In this document: positions 31,380 through 35,987 of the stretch, piece after piece
How the letters are laid out: the number at the start of each line of letters is the position of its first letter
Position numbering within the stretch: the stretch's first letter is position 1
Assembly (NCBI GenBank): GCA_002492415.1
Contig: DKYK01000047.1
Coordinates: 1 to 35,987, forward strand
Length of the DNA stretch: 35,987 nucleotides
Source of the DNA: Christensenella sp. UBA7102
Lineage (GTDB): Bacteria > Bacillota > Clostridia > Christensenellales > UBA1750
Reading direction: 5' to 3'
Position numbers and translations under genes: made by a program
The notes under the pieces: generated by a model
What the model saw: the letters and a program-made list of their open reading frames with translations, nothing else
Told to the model about the DNA's origin: nothing
Databases searched by the model: none

Positions 31380-32180
31380 ATGCGTGAGATTCAACTGGAA
31401 TTGATGCGACCCAACCAAATCGTCGCGGAAAGGGAGCGTTGCTCCATCGCCTATCTTGCGGCTGGCCCGCTGGAGTGGCACGGCCCCGCAGCACCCTTCG
31501 GCACAGATCCGCTCGCCGCCTATGAAGCGGCCAAGCGCTGCGCCAGAGAAGTGGGCGGCGTAGTTCTGCCCCCGCTCTACATCGGCACGGAGCGCGAGCG
31601 CCAGCCGCAGGATCTGGCCAATATGGGCTTTGCCGACACGGATCAGTATATACTGGGCATGGATTTTCCGCTCAATACCGTGCCGTCCTATTACTTCCGC
31701 GAGGACATCTTTGCATTGGTACTGCGCGAATACGTGCGGCTGCTGGTCAAGCAAGGGTATAAAATGGTGGTCATTGTCAACGGGCACGGTGCGCATGGGC
31801 AGATTGAAACCTCCCGGCGGATTGCTGCGGAGTTTAACGGCGAGACGAATACCCATGTGGTAGTTGGATTCCCTGTCGCGTCGCTGGGCTACGAAGGCGA
31901 GGATCCCGGCCACGCCAACTGCGCTGAGATCGCCTCCATGATGGCGCTGACCGACAGTGTAGATCTTTCCAAGCTGCCGCCCGAAGGCGAGCCCATCATC
32001 ATGTGGCAGACCGGCATGGCCGACGGCAGTGCGTTTGCCGGCCGCCCCGCCCCGGACTTCTCCGTGCAGGATGACCCTCGCAAGGCCACAAAGGAACTGG
32101 GCGAGCGCTATGTTGCTGCCGGCGCTGCCGTTCTCATTGACCAAGTGCGCACCGAGTGGGCAGCTCTCAACCAAAGGTAA
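31380..32180 (+). CDS. Creatininase family amidohydrolase
   Basis: 266 aa, metal-dependent cyclic amide hydrolase family (creatininase, mycofactocin MftE-like and FAPy deformylase groups). Metal-binding motifs are in order: the Glu/His pair in LEWHGPAAPFGTDPLAA (with the Asp), the VNGHGAHGQ motif, and the late Glu in HANCAEIASMMAL. The ATG at 31380 follows GGAGG. Its actual substrate is probably not creatinine; the gene is followed by an MFS transporter and preceded by an AEC transporter, suggesting uptake and opening of a lactam or similar compound. Confidence 0.9.
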   Translation: MREIQLELMRPNQIVAERERCSIAYLAAGPLEWHGPAAPFGTDPLAAYEAAKRCAREVGGVVLPPLYIGTERERQPQDLANMGFADTDQYILGMDFPLNTVPSYYFREDIFALVLREYVRLLVKQGYKMVVIVNGHGAHGQIETSRRIAAEFNGETNTHVVVGFPVASLGYEGEDPGHANCAEIASMMALTDSVDLSKLPPEGEPIIMWQTGMADGSAFAGRPAPDFSVQDDPRKATKELGERYVAAGAAVLIDQVRTEWAALNQR

Positions 32181-32182
32181 GG

Positions 32183-32222
32183 AAAAGGAAGACGGATTTG
32201 GGGGGTATCTGTCTCCTTTTTT
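32183..32222 (+). terminator. Hairpin with T-tract between creatininase and MFS genes
   Basis: AAAAGGAAGAC (32183-32193) pairs with GTCTCCTTTT with one bulge and ends in T6. It would separate, at least partly, two genes in the same direction. Confidence 0.55.
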
Positions 32223-32282
32223 CACAGCACGATATGCTCTAAAATTCAGAGGACAAAAAATATAAAACAAGGGGAAACATAC

Positions 32283-33551
32283 ATGAAAAAGTGGCTCAAG
32301 GATCTCACGCCGGCCATGCTGTTGTACATGGCAGTCATTGCGCTGGTGGCGCTGGGCAATGGATTTGCAGATAGCATATTGGCCAACTACTTTAAGGATG
32401 CTTACCAGGTGGATGCAGTTCAACGCGGCTTTATTGAATTCCCGCGCGAACTGCCCGGCTTTCTGTGCGCTCTGGCGATCGCGGCGCTGTCCGCGCTGGG
32501 CGACATTCGCGCTTCGATGGTGGCGCAGGCGCTGGGCGTCGTGGGGCTCACGGTGCTGGGTCTGTTTACGCCGGCGTTCGGCGTGATGTTGGTCTTCCTT
32601 TTCTTTTATTCCTCAGGCATCCACCTGTTCATGCCGCTGTCGGACTCCATCGGCATGTCGCTTGCCGAGCCTGACCGCATTGGCAAGCGTATGGGGCAGT
32701 ACAACGCCGTCAAGCAGGCGGTAGGCTTCATTGCGGCGCTGCTGGTGTTTTTCGGATTCCGGCTGGGTTGGTTCTCATTCTCCACACCCATCAAGCCCAC
32801 GTTTCTGATCGCGGCGGTGTGCTTTGCGCTGGCATTTGCGGCGCTAGCGCTGCTCAATCGGCGCACCGACGGGCCGCAGACCGTGCAGAAACGGAAGTTC
32901 CGGCTGGTATTTCGCAAAGAGTACAAATATTACTACATGCTCACCGTTGTGCGCGGCGTACAGAAGCAGATCGCGTTTGTATACGGCACCTGGGTCATTG
33001 TTGACCTGCTCAGCAAGGGCGCAGACGTCACTGCAATGCTCGCCATCGTGTCGAGCTTCATTTGCATCTTTTTTATGACAGCGCTTGGCAAGTGGATGGA
33101 CAAGTTCGGCATCAAGAAGATGATGTACGTCGACGCGCTGACCTTTATCAGCGTCTATGTGCTCTACGGCGTCGTGGTGATGGGGCTGACCTCGGGAACG
33201 CTGCCCACCGCTGGGTGGCCTGTGCTGCTCGTCTACGCGCTGTTCATATTGGACCGTTTGAGCATGCAGATCGGCATGGTCAACGCCATCTATCTGCGCT
33301 CCATTGCGTTGGATGGGAGCGAAGTGACCGCAACGCTCTCCACAGGCGTATCGCTGGATCACATTGTATCCATACTTGCTGCCATGGCGGGTGGCTTTGT
33401 CTGGCAATACTGGGGCAGCCACTGGCTGTTCTTCATCGCGGCCTTCCTCTCTCTGGTCAATATTGTGGTGGCCTGGCTGGTCAAGCCCGAGCAGGAGCGC
33501 GCGCATGCCCTTGAGGTCCGCGCACAGCGCAACAAAGGCATGAGCGCCTAG
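32283..33551 (+). CDS. MFS transporter
   Basis: 422 aa with the twelve-helix pattern of the major facilitator superfamily in two halves separated by a charged middle loop (RRTDGPQTVQKRKFRLVFR). Helix 1 is AMLLYMAVIALVALGNGFA, and a conserved cytoplasmic loop with EPDRIGKRMGQYNAVKQAVG lies between helices 4 and 5. The ATG at 32283 follows AAGGGG. No substrate can be named; as the gene follows the creatininase-family gene in the same direction it may import or export that enzyme's compound. It is the last intact gene before the decayed right-hand region. Confidence 0.9.
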   Translation: MKKWLKDLTPAMLLYMAVIALVALGNGFADSILANYFKDAYQVDAVQRGFIEFPRELPGFLCALAIAALSALGDIRASMVAQALGVVGLTVLGLFTPAFGVMLVFLFFYSSGIHLFMPLSDSIGMSLAEPDRIGKRMGQYNAVKQAVGFIAALLVFFGFRLGWFSFSTPIKPTFLIAAVCFALAFAALALLNRRTDGPQTVQKRKFRLVFRKEYKYYYMLTVVRGVQKQIAFVYGTWVIVDLLSKGADVTAMLAIVSSFICIFFMTALGKWMDKFGIKKMMYVDALTFISVYVLYGVVVMGLTSGTLPTAGWPVLLVYALFILDRLSMQIGMVNAIYLRSIALDGSEVTATLSTGVSLDHIVSILAAMAGGFVWQYWGSHWLFFIAAFLSLVNIVVAWLVKPEQERAHALEVRAQRNKGMSA

Positions 33552-33710
33552 CAAAGACTGTCGAGCGCAGAAAAGGAAATGCAAATGGACGACATCATTT
33601 TTCGGCAGGAGAGAACAGAATCAGTTGCTTCCCTGCTGGAATGGAGCGCTCATGATTTGCTGTTTCTGACGCATAAATTCTTTACGTTCTTTGCGCCGAT
33701 AAGACTCGTC

Positions 33711-34040
33711 CTAGATGTCCATAGCAAGATAGCCGATCTCGTCCATGATGAGCAGTTTGTAGTTGGTCAGGGGCCTGAGCTTGTCCAGCAGGCGGTTCTC
33801 AAAAATAGGCCTTTTTGAGAACCGTAATGAACTGGTGGCACGCGCAGTAAGTGGAGAAGCGATGCTGGGCAGCCACAAGGCCCAGCATCGAGACCAATAC
33901 ATTGATCTGCCTCTTGTCAATGGAGAGCTGGAAGGAGAAAGCCTGGACCAATCGGAGAATTTCAATGGGAAATCAATGACTTTGCCCTGCTCCAACAGAA
34001 TATTTTCCGCCTCCACCATCTGTTTCAGCGTGCGCCGCCT
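33711..34040 (-). pseudogene. Decayed IstB-like transposition ATPase fragment (IS21 type)
   Basis: On the minus strand the segment ENRLLDKLRPLTNYKLLIMD, continuing EIGYLAMDI, matches the Walker B part of IstB helper ATPases (usual text: YKLLIIDEIGYLP). Upstream, two other frames carry further plausible pieces (for example QFITVLKKAYF just before), so at least one frameshift is present, and the frame stops right after the Walker B region where an intact IstB would run on. The N-terminal P-loop is not seen. A short continuation (DESYRRKERKEFMRQ) beyond the stop is unexplained. This is a remnant, not a functional gene. Confidence 0.5.
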
Positions 34041-34226
34041 TTAACGCTGAGGGGTGACAACCATGTCCTTCGACAAAAAACAGCTGCACACATACTGCAC
34101 CTTTCTCCGCGCCTGGCCGCCAAATGGCTGCCAGAAAACAGGGAAACCCGTGGGCTTATTCGGCTCACGGGTCAATTTATGGCGCAATGTGCGATTCTTA
34201 GACAGGGAGCGCAGCATGTATAGTTA
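34041..34226. other. Degenerate stretch without recognisable gene
   Basis: I see no supported gene here. There is a hairpin with arms ACCCGTG and CACGGGT near 34146-34172 and short open frames on both strands with no family resemblance. It lies between transposition and protein remnants. Confidence 0.4.
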
Positions 34227-34529
34227 ATGCTCGCTCGTGATCCTGTAGTAGCAATAGGGGATCCATGCGTGGGGATGCGCGCAGAACACGGGAATATTAG
34301 CGTAGGCGAGGGATTGGTCGGGCAGGCCGACCTCGGGAATCAGCGACGACTCCATCTGATCTGTGGCCGACCAGTAGCTCGACCAGTACTGAAGGAAGGC
34401 CTCGGACAGGTGCTGCAACGTCATCCGTTGCAGCAGACGCCGGGCTTTCGGCTTGTCGAACTCCGGATCCTCGAATTCGGGGGCCTGTTGTTCTCTGGCG
34501 CCGAGCGTCTCGCCGGGGTATAAACGCCT
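34227..34529 (-). pseudogene. C-terminal fragment of an unidentified protein
   Basis: The minus strand is open for 101 codons ending at 34224 with no good start; the first ATG is at residue 36. The text is protein-like and continuous (LYPGETLGAREQQAPEFEDP, then PKARRLLQRMTLQHLSEAFL, ending WIPYCYYRITSEH), of normal GC content for the window, but I do not recognise the family. The absent start and the abrupt boundary near the palindrome at 34560 suggest a 5'-truncated gene. Confidence 0.4.
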
Positions 34530-34559
34530 TCATAAACAAAGGCTATTTCGACAACTCAA

Positions 34560-34576
34560 ACTGTTTGTCAAACAGT
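34560..34576. repeat. 17-nt perfect palindrome at a composition boundary
   Basis: ACTGTTTG-T-CAAACAGT is perfectly symmetric about 34568. It lies exactly between GC-rich remnants on the left and the lower-GC helicase fragment on the right. Confidence 0.7.
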
Positions 34577-35578
34577 AAACTCATAGAAATACCGACCAAC
34601 ACCTCAAGGCGTCGGTCACCTATTGTGCAGTTCAGTGAGAATGACTTGCTGAAAGCGGACATCTTTGCCTATCTCGGTATTACAAATGGGACAGATATGT
34701 ATGCGCATCCTTGGCTTGTCATGCTGGACGAACAGCGCAGAATGCATCCGGATATTGCGATGTTTTCCAATCTATATGTGTATGAAGGCTTGCTTAGGAA
34801 TTTCAAGGGGATCAGACAGCAGCGTCTTGACGTTGTTAATCGTGCACCAATGAAAGGTTCTGCATTGGCTTTGCTGGACATGACAGGGGCCTATTCTCCG
34901 ACCAGTAAGGATGGCGACAACTCAAGGTTCAACATTCAAAGTGCTATTCTGTCAGTGTTGACAGCAATATCCGCAAATAGAAATGGTGAAGCTAGTGTAG
35001 GCATAATCACTCCCTATGCTGCACAGACAAGACTGATCAATGCCATTTTATCAGATCAAGTTCGAAAAGAAAACGGGATCGTTTGCGCAACAGTACATCA
35101 ATTTCAAGGTTCGGAACGCAATGTGATTATCTTTGATGCTGTGGAATGCTATCCTTCTCATCGAACAGGGTGGTTGATGTCCAAGAATGAGAACGGTTCT
35201 GTTTTGCGACTGATCAATGTTGCAGTGACCAGAGCGCGAGGCAAGTTCATTACGCTGGCGCATCAAGGTTACTGGAAACAGCGCTTCCCCGATGGACGCA
35301 ACATTTACAGTAAATTACTTGCGTTTATTTCGCAGAAAGGTAAGATCGTCAGAACAGTCGAAAATGAGCTTTCAACACTCGCCCAAAAGATGGCGCAGGG
35401 AACAAAAATAGCATACTACTCACAAGAATCGTCTGCTGTACTGGCGTGCGCAGAAGAGATAGAGAATGCAAAAGGGCAAGTCGTGATTTCTATACCAGCA
35501 GGAAAGCTGTCAGACGAGTGCGCCAAAGAATTGGGGCTTGCATTATGGAAGAGTGCTTCTTTTCTGTCATGGCATTAA
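34565..35578 (+). pseudogene. C-terminal half of an SF1 (UPF1/DNA2-like) helicase with a beginning nuclease domain
   Basis: About 337 aa of open frame; the only start is a TTG without a ribosome binding site. The text contains the later motifs of superfamily 1 helicases: VMLDEQRRMHPDIAMFSN, VGIITPYAAQTRLI, ATVHQFQGSERNVIIFD and LINVAVTRARGKFI. The Walker A and B half that must precede them is missing. After the helicase part the chain continues QVVISIPAGKLSDECAKELG, as in large helicases with a C-terminal PLD-type nuclease, and stops early. So both ends are lost. GC content is lower than in the rest of the window, pointing to transfer, and it directly abuts the CRISPR array, fitting a former defence island. 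Confidence 0.7.
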
Positions 35579-35701
35579 GCCTTAAGAGGATGGCAAATGT
35601 CATCTTTTTCTATCTCCAGATTTACTATTCTGACAGGAACACTTCGGGTCTCGGCGGAATTTTTTGCTTTTGTCAACGGGTTCAGAGTTATGCGCAGCAT
35701 A
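35579..35701. other. Gap between helicase fragment and CRISPR array
   Basis: Low-GC, no gene seen. It flanks the degenerate end of the array; no conserved leader can be recognised, and the T-rich part (35664-35674) may belong to a terminator. Confidence 0.4.
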
Positions 35702-35987
35702 CTTGTCCTCGGCACGTCCCATGCGGATTGCATCGTCTTCGACCGACTTTGGCTTATACTGGCGAAGTCTTTGCCTAAGCACGTCCCATGCGGATTGCAT
35801 CCTGGTGCATGGTGTGACAGCGAAGTCGAGCTGATCTTTGCCTCAGCACGTCCCATGCGGATTGCATCCAATCTCCCGCCCACAACCAATCAGACCAAGG
35901 ACTTTGCCTCAGCACGTCCCATGCGGATTGCATCGCGTTTTCGGCTGTTGTTGTGTGCATTATTTTCAACTTTGCCTCAGCACGTCC
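35702..35987. CRISPR. CRISPR array, 33-nt repeats, continues past the window
   Basis: Five repeat copies start at 35702, 35769, 35836, 35902 and 35970 (the last cut by the window edge); four full spacers of 34, 34, 33 and 35 nt lie between (35735-35768, 35802-35835, 35869-35901, 35935-35969). Copies 3 and 4 are identical; copy 2 differs by one base; copy 1 differs at three bases near its left end. The repeat ends on the plus strand in GGATTGCATC, recalling the GTGGATTGAAAC end of type I-C repeats, but a strong stem is lacking. The degenerate copy at the left suggests that this is the leader-distal end. No cas genes are in the window. Confidence 0.93.

Noticed and set aside
33579..33818. Plus-strand frame of 79 codons after the MFS gene
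   Set aside because: Antisense to the IstB-like remnant and without family resemblance.
35600..35969. Minus-strand frames repeating MQSAWDVLRQ
   Set aside because: They are translations of the CRISPR repeats, not repetitive proteins.

Overview
The window looks like chromosomal DNA of an anaerobic, fairly GC-rich member of the Clostridia. The evidence is Gram-positive style ribosome binding sites (AAGGAGG), TTGACA/TATAAT promoters, two T-box leaders, a Bacillus-type PurR, a glycyl radical enzyme with its activase, and CUT1 sugar ABC genes without a local ATPase. I would place it near gut Clostridia (Christensenellales/Oscillospirales-like), but the sequence alone does not fix the genus.

Layout. 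1-530: two small divergent genes of mobile-element type, one cut by the window edge and one carrying a 1-nt frameshift. 618-3018: purR and murC, divergent, with a PurBox-like operator in the purR leader. 3090-5983: a mannonate dehydratase family gene facing nanE-nanK (ManNAc-6-P epimerase and ROK kinase). 6079-6155: tRNA-Arg(CCT). 6317-10561: regulator, activase and glycyl radical enzyme in one operon. Divergent from it, 10851-14133 encodes a sugar-type ABC importer whose binding protein gene is frameshifted. 14214-16755: a three-gene operon (TIM-barrel epimerase, stand-alone GyrI-like domain, LOR/SDH-type ornithine cyclodeaminase-like protein). 16880-18629: a LacI regulator facing a deletion scar in which the start of an LplB-type permease is joined to the end of a mannonate dehydratase.

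18774-21234: cysE-cysS under a cysteine-type T-box. 21179-21967: a membrane protein. 22141-25642: a second T-box controls an XRE-cupin regulator, an acyl-CoA synthetase and a nucleoside phosphorylase. The probable specifier ATC (Ile) suggests isoleucine salvage from a branched short-chain acid. 25655-26509: AraC/GyrI regulator. 26658-29041: a GH172 (DUF2961) and GH27 glycosidase pair. 29233-33551: UroD-family protein, AEC transporter, creatininase-family amidohydrolase and MFS transporter.

33552-35987: a decayed region with IstB-like transposition remnants, an unidentified protein fragment, the C-terminal half of an SF1 helicase with lower GC, and the beginning of a CRISPR array (33-nt repeats, 33-35-nt spacers) that runs off the right edge without cas genes in view.

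Overall this is a carbohydrate- and amino-acid-scavenging chromosome segment, with several local regulators next to the transport and catabolic genes they probably control, and with visible gene loss at four places (frameshifts near 446 and 11818, the fusion scar at 17134, and the relic zone after 33552).
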